NCBI RefSeq assembly: GCF_000294775.2
Contig: NZ_CP015506.1
Location: 3,385,501-3,449,500 of the forward strand
Direction: 5' to 3'
Length of the DNA stretch: 64,000 nucleotides
Source: Cytobacillus oceanisediminis 2691
Lineage (GTDB): Bacteria > Bacillota > Bacilli > Bacillales > Cytobacillaceae
The position numbers and the translations under genes are program-made. Under the pieces are notes generated by a model that had not been told where the DNA came from, did not search any database, and was given only the letters and a program-made list of their open reading frames with translations. Below are positions 53,636 through 62,659 of this stretch, one piece after another (the first letter of the stretch is position 1; the number at the start of each line of letters is the position of its first letter).

Positions 53636-54655
53636 CTAAAAGTCCTTTTCAATTTCTTTCATTACAGTAAATGGCCCATATGATTTATTTGATGGCACCA
53701 CAAGGGTTATCCCGCTTTCAGGGTAATAGGCAGAATGAAAGCTGACTCCCGGGTCATAGCCCATGAGGTGATATTTGAAGATGGCTTCGTTTTTCTTTTT
53801 GATCCATAATCCGTAGCCGTAATACTCATTCTCATCTGCTTTGGCATGCGGGGACATCAGCTTTTCAGTATACTCCCCGCTCATGAGCTTATCATTACAC
53901 AATGCTTCCCAAAATAAGATGATATCCTGAGCAGTAACATAGGCTCCTCCGTCAGAACCGCCTCTGATGGGCAATGAATAAATATTGGTTCTCCATGTCC
54001 CATCTTCTACATTATCTATATAACCAATTGCTGTATTTTCAGGAAGATTGTCAAATCGGAAAAAGCCTGAATCCTTCATTCCACATGGTTCAAAAATTTG
54101 GGAATGAATATAATCCTGGAAACTCAGTCCTGTCTTCTTCTCTATAATTAAACCCAAAAGTATATATCCGGCATTATTATAATGAAATTTCTCCCCGGGC
54201 TTAAACATCATCTTTTTATTCTGGAACATAGGAAGAAAATCTCTCAGATGATTTAATAGATACATTGGCCTTTCTTTCCACAGCTCCTCAAAATCATCCA
54301 TAATTGACTCATCAAAATAGTCGGGCACTCCGGATGTATGGGTTAACAGGTGATGAATGGTAATTGTCTCATCAAATAAGGGAAAAACATCCTTCAATAC
54401 ATCATTAAGTCTTGTTTCGAATGATATGAATCCATTCTCGGCCAATTGACAAATGCTAACCGCCGTAAAAATCTTACACCCGGAGGCGATGCCAAACCTG
54501 GTACCTGGGTTATTTTGGGTTTTGTTTGCTCGATCAGCATCCCCCTCTGCTAATTGAAGGATCAATTCCTCCTTTTCTTTAACAAGTACGACACCGGAAA
54601 AACCAACATTTTTAATTACAGACCTTAACCTTTTATCATAATCCCTAAATAACAT
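53636..54655 (-). CDS. Serine hydrolase, class C beta-lactamase-like
   Basis: A 339-residue protein of the beta-lactamase/penicillin-binding fold. The nucleophile motif SxxK is SGCK (near residue 58) and the Tyr motif is HYNNAGY. The end motif HxG-like is in YHLMGYDPG. It has no signal peptide, so it is cytosolic, unlike true beta-lactamases; related proteins are esterases or D-amino-acid peptidases. The substrate is unknown. Confidence 0.85.
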   Translation of the reverse strand: MLFRDYDKRLRSVIKNVGFSGVVLVKEKEELILQLAEGDADRANKTQNNPGTRFGIASGCKIFTAVSICQLAENGFISFETRLNDVLKDVFPLFDETITIHHLLTHTSGVPDYFDESIMDDFEELWKERPMYLLNHLRDFLPMFQNKKMMFKPGEKFHYNNAGYILLGLIIEKKTGLSFQDYIHSQIFEPCGMKDSGFFRFDNLPENTAIGYIDNVEDGTWRTNIYSLPIRGGSDGGAYVTAQDIILFWEALCNDKLMSGEYTEKLMSPHAKADENEYYGYGLWIKKKNEAIFKYHLMGYDPGVSFHSAYYPESGITLVVPSNKSYGPFTVMKEIEKDF

Positions 54656-54789
54656 GAGTATTCCCCTTTAAGTAATATTCCATTGACCTAAAGCAATGCG
54701 GGACAGTAATAGCAGACTCTATAAAACATATAACGGATTTAAAGAGGATGATTCCTCCAAATGAAAGAGTCGCTTAATCTTTTAGTATT

Positions 54790-55239
54790 TTATAAATATT
54801 TTTCAAAAGCAGTAATAGTCAGTGATTCATTTATTTCCATTTTCTTCAGCTCTTTAAAACCATTCTTTAAATAAAAAGTGACAGCAGGGGTATTCTTAGA
54901 GCCTGTTGTGACAATCATTTTTTCATTCATCGGCCTCAGTTCAATGAAGTTCAGCAGCTTTTGTGCAATTCCCTTTCTAAAATGTTCAGGATGCACAATC
55001 AGTCTATGAATATCTAAAACATTATTTTCCTCTTTAAAAGAAATCACACCGCATAATTTTTCACCTATAAAATACCCAAGGAAGGTTTCTCCGGTTATTC
55101 GCAAGTCATCAGCCGTATCCTTCAAAGGCGGTAAATCAGGACATCCAATGATTTCAGCCTCAATTTTATACGCAGGAAGCTGGACACTTAGAACTTGCAC
55201 AGCAGCTTTTCGATCTTTAATATCAATTTCCCTAATCAT
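54790..55239 (-). CDS. GNAT N-acetyltransferase
   Basis: A 149-residue GNAT enzyme. The acetyl-CoA loop lies in VHPEHFRKGIAQKLLNF, and the C-terminal part reads GSKNTPAVTFYLKNGF. It is divergent from the frameshifted GNAT gene at 55355. The substrate is unknown. Confidence 0.83.
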   Translation of the reverse strand: MIREIDIKDRKAAVQVLSVQLPAYKIEAEIIGCPDLPPLKDTADDLRITGETFLGYFIGEKLCGVISFKEENNVLDIHRLIVHPEHFRKGIAQKLLNFIELRPMNEKMIVTTGSKNTPAVTFYLKNGFKELKKMEINESLTITAFEKYL

Positions 55240-55354
55240 TATGGTCCCTCTTTTTATATTAGTTTTAAGATAAACTTCTCTATCAAGGATAAATTCCCTC
55301 TTTTTTGGACGAATGAAGACCTTCCAATTTAAAATTTAACTAGGGGTGAATAGG

Positions 55355-55877
55355 ATGAATTTAAAATATGAAGTGATAACAGAAGAGAAAATCAGACTTT
55401 GCCGGGATTTATGCAATAAGCTGATGGCTTTTCAGAAATCTAAGGCACATATAACACCTGAGCGTTTTGACAGCATGAATTTTGAAACTAGAATGATTCC
55501 ATCCGTAAAATCATCTTTACATAATTATATAGAGATCGTTAAGGACGATGAAGAAATCGCGGGCTATGTCTATTCCAATGTTTCTCCTAAGGAAGCCTGC
55601 TCCAATGATTTCGCCATTTTTTTTGATCTGACTTCAGTCGGGAAAAGGCATGTTGGCTGCTTATCTCAATTCTTTATAAAAATGCTACAGACAATATGGA
55701 ATTGGATCAGTTCTTTTTAACATGCCGATGGAATGGTTAATCCAATTTAAAGATGTGGAAGATTATTTTATCTATGTATCAAATAGGAATACAGAGGCTC
55801 TTGAATTTTATACTCTCAAAGGGGTTACTGTTAGTCATGAGATTCTCGACGGCTTTATTACAGTTTTGCGCAGATAA
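55355..55877 (+). pseudogene. Frameshifted GNAT acetyltransferase
   Basis: The ATG at 55355 follows AGGGG by 8 bases. Frame 1 runs MNLKYEVITEEKIRLCRDLC to FFIK and then goes out of phase, stopping at 55720. In the next frame the continuation CYRQYGIGSVLFNM (the acetyl-CoA loop), YVSNRNTEALEFY and EILDGFITVLRR to the TAA at 55875 completes a normal GNAT. Adding one A to the five-A run at 55678-55682 restores a 174-residue protein. So it is a one-base deletion, or a sequencing error in a homopolymer. Confidence 0.85.
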
Positions 55878-56124
55878 GAAAGGCCATTCCCACTGGAGCT
55901 GACAACAGGAAAAAACTTTCCCAGTAATCAATAAGCTGCCGGACCAATAGGATAAATGCAGAAGCGACATTAATCCAGCGGATATCTTAGCTGGATTTTT
56001 TCAGGCATATTTTCATCAGCAATATCCCCAAAGCCAATATACTCATAATCCTAAAAAATAATGGTGGACATTGTCATAAATCTTGTTATAATTCTAAAAG
56101 AAATTACTTTGAAAAGGGTGCTTT

Positions 56125-56310
56125 ATGGGAAATACATGCAGATATGTTGTAAGTGCCACTGGGAAAAACGGCGAGACTTATTATACGCAATGCAAGGACA
56201 AAGAAGAGTTAAAAGAGTGGCTGGCCGAACATGAAGACAAGCTGAATAAGAAGGAACTAAAAGTGAAAGACAAAAAAAGACATCCTCTTTTAAGCTGGCT
56301 TAACTTCTAA
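56125..56310 (+). CDS. Small charged protein, function unknown
   Basis: A 61-residue protein, GNTCRYVVSATGKNGETYYT then a Lys/Glu-rich helix (ELKEWLAEHEDKLNKKELKV). AAAGGG lies about 7 bases before the ATG. The first half looks like a small beta hairpin with Cys5. No family recognised. It lies alone upstream of the c-di-AMP riboswitch. Confidence 0.65.
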   Translation: MGNTCRYVVSATGKNGETYYTQCKDKEELKEWLAEHEDKLNKKELKVKDKKRHPLLSWLNF

Positions 56311-56453
56311 TCTTATTGCTAAAAACCAAATTGACCTTTCCTATTAAATTACTATTTGAATGATAGTAACCTTAGTAAACCTAGATAAGAAAATCGTATG
56401 ATTTACAACTTTTATGATTATTGTTAATATATTAAAAAAACATTAATAATTTT

Positions 56454-56573
56454 CGCTTAATCTTAATTGAGCGGGGGAACCAACTGTACTTTTTTAATAA
56501 AAGTACCTGGGGTGAATCCTTTTATAGGTAGGGTACTCTCAAGACCCGAACCCGACAGCTAACCTCGTAAGCG
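56454..56573 (+). promoter_or_regulatory. c-di-AMP (ydaO/yuaA) riboswitch of the symporter gene
   Basis: The outer stem CGCTT (56454-56458) pairs with AAGCG (56569-56573). Inside, the class blocks follow in order: GAGCGGGGGAACCAA, CTGGGGTGAATCC, TAGGGTACTCTCAAGACCC, and CCCGACAGCTAACCTCG. It is the second such switch in the window (the other precedes ktrA). Confidence 0.96.
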
Positions 56574-56599
56574 TGTTGAGAGGGAACACTGCATAAATG

Positions 56600-56628
56600 C
56601 ACAGTGGTTATTACCTCTGTGTTTTTTT
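56600..56628 (+). terminator. Attenuator terminator of the symporter riboswitch
   Basis: CACAG-T-GGT-TATT-ACC-T-CTGTG followed by seven T, 27 bases after the aptamer. Confidence 0.9.
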
Positions 56629-56741
56629 GTTGCCTTTTTTAGTTAGGTTTATGTTTTTTGGGGGTAATATAGGAAAGGCAAAATATTTTTTGTGCGAGAT
56701 TTACATTTTTTTACATCATTTATTTCATTGGAGGAACGTGT

Positions 56742-57965
56742 ATGAAATTATCTACTAAAATTATTCTTGCTTTGATCGCCGGGGGAATCACAGGGCTGTT
56801 GATTAATTTATTTGCACCTGGCATTTTCCCCGAGCTTGACAAGTTTTTGTTTACTCCGCTGGGAAAAATCTTTTTAAATCTCATCAATATGCTGGTTGTT
56901 CCGATCGTCTTCTTTTCCATCACCCTTGGAACAGCAGGCCTCGGTGATCCTAAGAAGTTGGGAAGAATTGGGATTAAGACAATCTCCTACTTCCTGGTTA
57001 CCACCAGCATTGCAATCGTCATAGGTCTTGCTTTGGCAGCTGTTTTCCAGCCAGGAAACGTTGGTGAATTCGACGTAACAAACGTGGAGTACGAATCGAA
57101 GGAAGCTCCTCCTGTCTCAGAGACACTATTAAATATTATTCCAACCAATCCGGTAAAAGCCTTCACGGAAGGCAATATGCTTCAGATTATCACTTTTTCT
57201 ATTTTTGTCGGATTTGCATTAACCATGCTCGGCAATAAAACAAAAGGCATATTAAACCTTATTGAACAAGGCAATGACATGATGATGTACCTTGTTAACC
57301 TGGTTATGAGGTTCGCTCCTTATGGAACGTTTGGACTTATCGTTTCTGCTGTAGGAAGTCAGGGTCTAAGTGCCATTAAAGCTATGGGACTTTATATGAT
57401 CGTAGTTCTTCTTGCGTTATTTATACATGCGATTTTAACCTATGGAGGTTCTATTGCTTTACTTGCAAAGAAAAACCCGCTATGGTTCTTTAAAGGCTTT
57501 GCGCCGGCCATGGGGGTTGCTTTCAGTACATCAAGCAGTAATGCGACTCTGCCGATTTCCATGAATACGGCCCAAAAAAATCTGAAAGTTCCTGAATCAA
57601 TCAGCAGCTTTGTTCAGCCTCTCGGTGCAACCATCAACATGGATGGAACAGCCATCATGCAGGGAGTTGCAACTATTTTCATTGCCCAGGTATATAATGT
57701 TGATTTAACATTGACACAGCTAATCACGGTTGTCCTTACTGCCGTTCTTGCCAGCGTTGGTACAGCTGGTGTGCCTGGTGTCGGTTTGATTATGCTAGCG
57801 ATGGTTCTTAACTCTGTCAATCTTCCTGTTGAAGGTATCGCATTAATCATTGGGATTGACCGTCTGCTTGATATGACGCGAACAGCAGTTAATATTACAG
57901 GTGATGCTGCCTGTGCAGTAATTGTAGCGGAAACGGAAGCAAAGAAAGAGGCCGTTAAAGCCTGA
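56742..57965 (+). CDS. Dicarboxylate/amino acid:cation symporter (DAACS, GltT/DctA type)
   Basis: A 407-residue carrier of the glutamate-transporter fold. The Ser-rich hairpin STSSSNATLP, the NMDGTA motif in helix 7, the second hairpin VGTAGVPGVG, and DRLLDMTRTAVNITGD in helix 8 carry the substrate and cation residues. The Arg in DMTRTAVN suggests an acidic substrate (glutamate, aspartate or C4-dicarboxylate). Control by a c-di-AMP riboswitch links it to osmotic and K+ balance, where glutamate is the counter-ion. Confidence 0.92.
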   Translation: MKLSTKIILALIAGGITGLLINLFAPGIFPELDKFLFTPLGKIFLNLINMLVVPIVFFSITLGTAGLGDPKKLGRIGIKTISYFLVTTSIAIVIGLALAAVFQPGNVGEFDVTNVEYESKEAPPVSETLLNIIPTNPVKAFTEGNMLQIITFSIFVGFALTMLGNKTKGILNLIEQGNDMMMYLVNLVMRFAPYGTFGLIVSAVGSQGLSAIKAMGLYMIVVLLALFIHAILTYGGSIALLAKKNPLWFFKGFAPAMGVAFSTSSSNATLPISMNTAQKNLKVPESISSFVQPLGATINMDGTAIMQGVATIFIAQVYNVDLTLTQLITVVLTAVLASVGTAGVPGVGLIMLAMVLNSVNLPVEGIALIIGIDRLLDMTRTAVNITGDAACAVIVAETEAKKEAVKA

Positions 57966-57971
57966 ATGCAA

Positions 57972-58001
57972 AATAGCACCGGTTATCCGGTGTTATTTTT
58001 T
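57972..58001 (+). terminator. Terminator after the symporter gene
   Basis: CACCGG-TTAT-CCGGTG then TTATTTTTTT. Confidence 0.92.
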
Positions 58002-58113
58002 TGTGGAAATCTCTTCCTCCCTGCTTGTTTCATTATTCAAATTCATTGATTTTCTATTATTTTTTAGTATAATTAGATTCATAACCATCACGTAACAGTT
58101 TGGAGGAATCCTC

Positions 58114-58514
58114 ATGGGGCTGAGAAGTTAAGAATAGGAGAATTGGCTGAAAAAGCAAAGGTTACTAAGAGAACGATTGATTACTATACTTCACTCGGAC
58201 TGCTAAAAGCAGAACGTTCCCCTTCAAATTATCGCTATTATGATTATTCCGCCATCGAACGTATTGCTTTTATCGAAAAATGTAAAGCGGATGGTTTGTC
58301 GCTGGAGGAAATAAAGAAAAAAGTTATCGGCCGATTTTCTGAAGAGGTAGATGTTCTTGAACTAAGGCTCAAAATTCAGGATCTGGAGGAAGATGTGACA
58401 AAAGCACTTTCACAGCTTAAAAAATCTGATCCCGAAAAATACGAATATGTCAAAAAGAATATTTCACATGAAAGCTTATCATTAATTCAAACATTGCTTT
58501 TATTGCTCAACTGA
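58114..58514 (+). pseudogene. MerR-family regulator with a frameshift at the start
   Basis: The coding part reads KLRIGELAEKAKVTKRTIDY then YTSLGLLKAERSPSNYRYYD, a MerR DNA-binding domain, then a coiled coil. In the present frame there is no start codon before RIGELAEKA. The nearest usable frame start, TTG 58143, removes half of the first helix. The ATG at 58114, with GGAGG 7 bases upstream, is in the wrong frame. One more G in the four-G run 58116-58119 would give MGAEKLRIGELAEKA and a normal ~134-residue protein. So it is a deletion, a phase-variable tract or a sequencing error. MpfA lies downstream. Confidence 0.72.
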
Positions 58515-58613
58515 TATCCTGTCCCAAAACGTTTTTTTGGGTTTTTGGAGCATTATGGATATCTATTTGGGCACAATTTAAGTAGTGAACTTTATAAGGA
58601 TTATAACCATTTT

Positions 58614-58651
58614 AGGAGGTGTATGTCTTACTTTAGTAAGACTGCTCGTTG
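58614..58651 (+). promoter_or_regulatory. Ribosome site separated from the mpfA start by a hairpin
   Basis: AGGAGGT (58614-58620) is 28 bases before the TTG at 58649, too far alone. Between them GTCTTAC-TTTA-GTAAGAC (58625-58642) forms a perfect 7-bp hairpin that would cut the effective spacing to about 10 bases. The same stretch also encodes a 9-codon frame (MSYFSKTAR) whose TGA overlaps the TTG, so translational coupling is the other reading. Confidence 0.6.
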
Positions 58652-59959
58652 ACAACCATAAATTTATTACTGATTGCACTATTAATAGCATTAACCGCCT
58701 TCTTCGTAGCAACTGAGTTTGCGATTGTAAAAGTACGTGTTTCCCGAATTGATCAGCTGATTGCTGAGGGCAATAAAAGGGCTATTTCAGCTAAGAGAGT
58801 CGTCACTCACCTTGATGAGTATTTATCAGCCTGTCAATTGGGAATAACCATTACCGCATTAGGGCTGGGCTGGCTTGGTGAGCCTACTGTCGAAAAGTTA
58901 TTGCACCCGGTATTTGAAAGATTTGAGATTGCCGAATCGCTTACCCATATTTTATCCTTCGGCATAGCCTTTGCTTTAGTCACCTTCCTGCATGTGGTTG
59001 TAGGTGAGCTTGCACCAAAAACCGTTGCCATTCAAAAAGCTGAGGCTGTTACAATGGCGTTCGCATCGCCGATTATTTGGTTCTACCGTTTGATGTTCCC
59101 TTTCATTTGGTTCTTAAACGGATCTGCTCGGGTACTGGTTGGCATATTTGGTTTAAAACCGGCTTCTGAGCATGAGATCGCCCATTCCGAAGAAGAACTG
59201 CGAATACTTTTATCCGAGAGTTATAAAAGCGGTGAGATCAATAAAAATGAGTTAAAGTACGTGAACAATATCTTTGAATTTGATGAAAGAATTGCAAAAG
59301 AAATCATGGTTCCGCGTACTGAAATGATTACGATTGCTTCTGATGACACAATAGAAGATATTATGCAAACAATCCAGAGAGAGAATTACACACGATATCC
59401 AGTGGAAGATGGGGATAAGGACAATATCCGAGGGTTTATTAATGTAAAAGAATTTCTGACGGCCAGTCTTACAAACAGGATCACCCCGGAGAATCTTGAG
59501 CTTGACTCGTTTATTAACCCGGTTATCCATGTAATTGAAAGCATTCCGATTCATGACCTGCTAGTCAAAATGCAAAAAGAACGCATCCATATTGCCATTT
59601 TAATGGATGAATATGGCGGAACTTCCGGATTGGTGACTGTCGAAGACATTCTTGAAGAAATTGTCGGAGAAATCCGTGATGAATTTGATGAAGATGAGGT
59701 TCCTGAAATTAGAAAGCTTAACGATAACCACTATATTCTGGATTCCAAGCTTCTTATAGACGATGTCAATAATCTGCTTGGCACAGATTTTGAGCATGAA
59801 GACGTTGATACAATCGGCGGCTGGTTCCTGACACAGCATATGGAAGCAGAGATAGGAACAGAGATTGAAGCAGATGGATTTACATTTAAAGTCCACGAAA
59901 AAGATGGGCACCAGCTGCATTATCTGGAAGTTTTTAAAAGCAAGCCCCAATTAAGCTAG
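58649..59959 (+). CDS. mpfA: CNNM/CorC-type transporter, MpfA (YhdP)-like magnesium exporter
   Basis: A 436-residue membrane protein, close to B. subtilis YhdP (MpfA), which exports Mg2+. Residues ~1-190 form the four-helix DUF21/CNNM domain ([49 protein letters not shown]). Residues ~205-330 hold two CBS modules ([26 protein letters not shown]) that bind ATP-Mg. The end (~350-430) is the CorC_HlyC domain. TTG is the start by alignment with the family opening; the ribosome site is reached through a hairpin. Alternatively another bacillal CNNM paralogue. Confidence 0.88.
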   Translation: MTTINLLLIALLIALTAFFVATEFAIVKVRVSRIDQLIAEGNKRAISAKRVVTHLDEYLSACQLGITITALGLGWLGEPTVEKLLHPVFERFEIAESLTHILSFGIAFALVTFLHVVVGELAPKTVAIQKAEAVTMAFASPIIWFYRLMFPFIWFLNGSARVLVGIFGLKPASEHEIAHSEEELRILLSESYKSGEINKNELKYVNNIFEFDERIAKEIMVPRTEMITIASDDTIEDIMQTIQRENYTRYPVEDGDKDNIRGFINVKEFLTASLTNRITPENLELDSFINPVIHVIESIPIHDLLVKMQKERIHIAILMDEYGGTSGLVTVEDILEEIVGEIRDEFDEDEVPEIRKLNDNHYILDSKLLIDDVNNLLGTDFEHEDVDTIGGWFLTQHMEAEIGTEIEADGFTFKVHEKDGHQLHYLEVFKSKPQLS

Positions 59960-59962
59960 GAA

Positions 59963-60002
59963 AAACGGCGGCTCCGGTTACGGCAGCTGCCGTTTCTTTT
60001 TT
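59963..60002 (+). terminator. Terminator after the mpfA-like gene
   Basis: AACGGC and GCCGTT outer arms with further inner pairing, then CTTTTTT. Confidence 0.82.
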
Positions 60003-60088
60003 GCCTGTCTATATAAATACTTGATTGTTTTCCTATTACCCGTTAGACTGACTTATGTACGTTTTATATCTTTTAATTTCGTGAATTG

Positions 60089-60276
60089 TCCAGCGCAAGC
60101 AGCATGCCCCCTCGAGGTCACAAGCCAATCCTCCCCAAAAGGCAAAGCGAACGCCTTTCCGTGAGGCTCGTCTTGTGCTTGAGGCCCACAGGATGTGGGT
60201 CATGCAGACGTTGCCACAGGACGTGGCGTTCTTAGTCTGCGTTCATTCGTGGGCAAGGCGCTAGCGCTTTTCTTAT
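60089..60276. repeat. Long copy of the interspersed repeat (GCGCAAG...AGGCGCT)
   Basis: The 188-base element has the same ends and GAGGTC core as the copy at 989-1058 but a longer middle. The middle contains its own hairpins, such as AAAGGCAAAGCG near GCCTTTCCGTGAGG, GCCCACAGGATGTGGG and GCCACAGGACGTGGC. It ends GGGCAAGGCGCTAGCGCTTTT. It fills the gap between mpfA and the DedA gene, and its right end reaches within about 20 bases of the DedA ATG. Confidence 0.75.
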
Positions 60277-60297
60277 TAATCAACAGGATGTGTGGCT

Positions 60298-60903
60298 ATG
60301 TCAGAAATTATCATCAGCTTTATTGATTTCTTAAAACAGTTTTCTTACTTTGGTATTTTGCTTTCATTATGCTTTGAATTTATCCCGGCAGAAGTGGTTC
60401 TTCCTTTGGCGGGCTTTTGGGTCTTCCAGGGAGACTTTAATTATTATTTAGTCGTATTAGCAGGTACAGTGGGAGGAACGATTGGACCGCTGACTTTATA
60501 TGCATTGGGCAGATATGGCGGCCGTCCAATGGTTTTAAAATACGGAAAATATTTCTTGGTTTCTCAAAAACAGATTGATGCTTCGGACAAGTTTTTTGAA
60601 AAATATGGCGCAGGGGTAGCTTTCTTCGCCCGATTTATGCCAGTTGTCCGTACTGCGATTTCCATTCCATGCGGGATGGCCAAAATGAATGTGTGGAAGT
60701 TCTCTATCTATACATTCCTCGCAATGCTGCCGATTACCGCATTCTATGTTTATTTAGGATATAAACTGGGCCCTCACTACAAAGAAGCAGAGGAAATTTT
60801 TAATAGCTATGCCCTGCCTCTAGCCCTGATCATCATTGCAGCAGTCATTATAGTGTTCACTTACAAATATGTAAACAAGCGCAAAAAAAGCCAAAGTATA
60901 TAA
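60298..60903 (+). CDS. DedA family membrane protein
   Basis: A 201-residue protein of the DedA/SNARE-associated family. The hallmarks are EFIPAEVVLPLAGFW and the FFARFMPVVRTAISIPCGMA motif with conserved Arg residues; about five helices. DedA proteins such as UptA flip undecaprenyl phosphate or other lipids. ATG 60298 follows AGGATG; the in-frame GTG at 60292 overlaps that site. The lipid flippase Amj is the convergent neighbour. Confidence 0.9.
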   Translation: MSEIIISFIDFLKQFSYFGILLSLCFEFIPAEVVLPLAGFWVFQGDFNYYLVVLAGTVGGTIGPLTLYALGRYGGRPMVLKYGKYFLVSQKQIDASDKFFEKYGAGVAFFARFMPVVRTAISIPCGMAKMNVWKFSIYTFLAMLPITAFYVYLGYKLGPHYKEAEEIFNSYALPLALIIIAAVIIVFTYKYVNKRKKSQSI

Positions 60904-60913
60904 ATTTAAATGG

Positions 60914-60945
60914 AAACGGCACTGGATGGACAGTGCCGTTTCTAT
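60914..60945 (+). terminator. Bidirectional terminator between dedA and amj
   Basis: AAACGGCACTG and CAGTGCCGTTT arms around a six-base loop, followed by a T-rich tail. Confidence 0.9.
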
Positions 60946-60952
60946 TTATGTT

Positions 60953-61777
60953 TTATACAAAAAACTTTGAAGCCCAGGCTATGTAATATGCACCGGGTAT
61001 AAACATGATTTGTGCAAGGACTGTTCCAATCAATCTGGAGGTAACCATCATAATCGAAATTCCTTTTAAATTCGAATACTTGGCCTTCCCGTGCACCACA
61101 TTATCTGACATAACAGAAATTTTCGGGTCCACAAAAATGGATAGAAGAATCGTTGCCACACCGTTTATGAGTCCGGATGCCATTACAGCAGTATTTGAGC
61201 TAGCCGTTGTAAGCAGGGAAGCATATAAGGCTGCCAGTACTCCAATTGTATATATGGCTGTTACAAACATATTGAATAAAAATAGCCGTTTTGGAATTTC
61301 ACTAAGTTTAAGCCCATTTAAATAGGACATTCTCGGAATTTTAAAATGTTTAACCATTCTCTTTGCCGATTTCCAATTAAACCCGATTTTCAGTAATGAA
61401 GGAACCGACCCTTCCTCATCGGCAAGACGGATAATCGCTCTTGAGAAAATGGCTATGAATGTTGGGAGCAATAGAATTCCAATTATGGTTCCTATTGTGG
61501 ATGCCCCTATTAACACCCTGAATTGGCTTTCCACATAAACGAGAAAGTTTTGTTCAGGCGCTGTATCAATAATACTGCCAAGCAAAGGCTGCTGCCCCAT
61601 GTTTGCCATTCGTGAAACAATGACAATGGTACTGAACAAAGAAAGCCCTGATGCTATCAGCTTGACCCTGGCACCCGATAATCGGACTGCATAAGCCAGT
61701 GTTTCAATACTATGTATAAGGATAATAAATAAAGAAGTAAACACGATTTTCCCCGTCATAAGATCCAAAAAGAACAC
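60953..61777 (-). CDS. amj: Lipid II flippase Amj
   Basis: A 274-residue membrane protein with about six helices, matching B. subtilis Amj (YdaH, DUF2837), the alternative lipid II flippase that works beside MurJ. It opens FTSLFIILIHSIETLAYAVR and continues with the conserved LSGARVKLIASGLSLF, SRMANMGQQPLLG and FVDPKISVMSD blocks. In B. subtilis Amj is induced by SigM under envelope stress; I did not find a clear SigM promoter here. Confidence 0.88.
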   Translation of the reverse strand: MFFLDLMTGKIVFTSLFIILIHSIETLAYAVRLSGARVKLIASGLSLFSTIVIVSRMANMGQQPLLGSIIDTAPEQNFLVYVESQFRVLIGASTIGTIIGILLLPTFIAIFSRAIIRLADEEGSVPSLLKIGFNWKSAKRMVKHFKIPRMSYLNGLKLSEIPKRLFLFNMFVTAIYTIGVLAALYASLLTTASSNTAVMASGLINGVATILLSIFVDPKISVMSDNVVHGKAKYSNLKGISIMMVTSRLIGTVLAQIMFIPGAYYIAWASKFFV

Positions 61778-61813
61778 TTCTTTCGATTTTTCCTTATTAT
61801 ACCATTAGGCTAA

Positions 61814-61999
61814 TTATGTTTGAAGCTTGATGAAAAAGAATCCCCTTTTGCCTTTCTTCAGCTCTTCCCAGCCTATCACCAGCATTAACATGCCTAAAAG
61901 AAAAGAACTAAATGGAATCCAATCAAAGCTTTGGGTGATTAACATATAAAGGGAAATTAAAATGTTGCCTGCCGCCAGCGATATTCTTAGTTTACTCAA
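61814..61999 (-). CDS. DUF3953 (YczI-like) small membrane protein
   Basis: A 61-residue protein with two short hydrophobic helices (AAGNILISLYMLIT, SSFLLGMLMLVIGW) and a Lys-rich end, the layout of YczI-type DUF3953 proteins. The TTG start at 61999 follows GAGGAGGG by 8 bases. The function is unknown. Confidence 0.75.
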   Translation of the reverse strand: MSKLRISLAAGNILISLYMLITQSFDWIPFSSFLLGMLMLVIGWEELKKGKRGFFFIKLQT

Positions 62000-62038
62000 T
62001 GATTTCCCTCCTCAATTGCAAATAATGCACTGCCTATC

Positions 62039-62581
62039 CTATTTTCCGGCATCGTGCTTGTCGAGCATTTCCTTAAGAAATTCATCGGATTTCCCTCTCG
62101 GAATACTGAGACTTTCCCACTCTTCGTTTTTTAATAGCTTGCCGATATAAACAATCTGTCCAACATGGTAAGAATAATGGGCCATCTGCCTTTCTATTGC
62201 ATCCATAACTAGATGGCTCTCGCCTCGAATAGTGATATTTTTAAGCAGATCCTCCTCTTTTAAACTATCTAAAGCGGAAAACAGTACCTTCCACCCTTTT
62301 TCCCAAATCAATAATAGTTCATCCTTTGTGGCTGTGGCTGTTGAAAACTCCTCATCCCTGTTTCGATAAGGCTTTTCTCCATCTGATGTCAAAAAATTGG
62401 TCCACCGTGAAACCATATTGCCGCTCATATGCCTGATAATTACCGCTGTACTATTGGACTCTTCATTGCAAGCCCAATTCAATTCCTCATTGGAAAGCCG
62501 CTGAATGGTTATATCCGCTAATTCCTTCACTGCCTGGAATCTTTTCTTTACGATCATTAGATAATTTGCACCTATACTCAT
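62039..62581 (-). CDS. DinB-superfamily protein (DUF1572)
   Basis: A 180-residue four-helix protein with the histidine triad in IIRHMSGNM and HYSYHVGQIV. DUF1572 members are DinB-like putative metalloenzymes, B. subtilis YisT being related. AAGGAGG precedes the ATG. It is read with the DUF3953 gene (40 bases apart). Array C begins about 80 bases upstream of its start. Confidence 0.83.
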   Translation of the reverse strand: MSIGANYLMIVKKRFQAVKELADITIQRLSNEELNWACNEESNSTAVIIRHMSGNMVSRWTNFLTSDGEKPYRNRDEEFSTATATKDELLLIWEKGWKVLFSALDSLKEEDLLKNITIRGESHLVMDAIERQMAHYSYHVGQIVYIGKLLKNEEWESLSIPRGKSDEFLKEMLDKHDAGK

Positions 62582-62659
62582 AATATGGCCTCCTTTTTAA
62601 CTTCAGTAAGATTGGGACTCATTAGGACCTATACCTGTGAAATCGTTTTTTGAAGAGAC

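Noticed and set aside
55779-55970. 63-codon - strand frame
   Set aside because: Overlaps the broken GNAT gene on the other strand and lacks a ribosome site.
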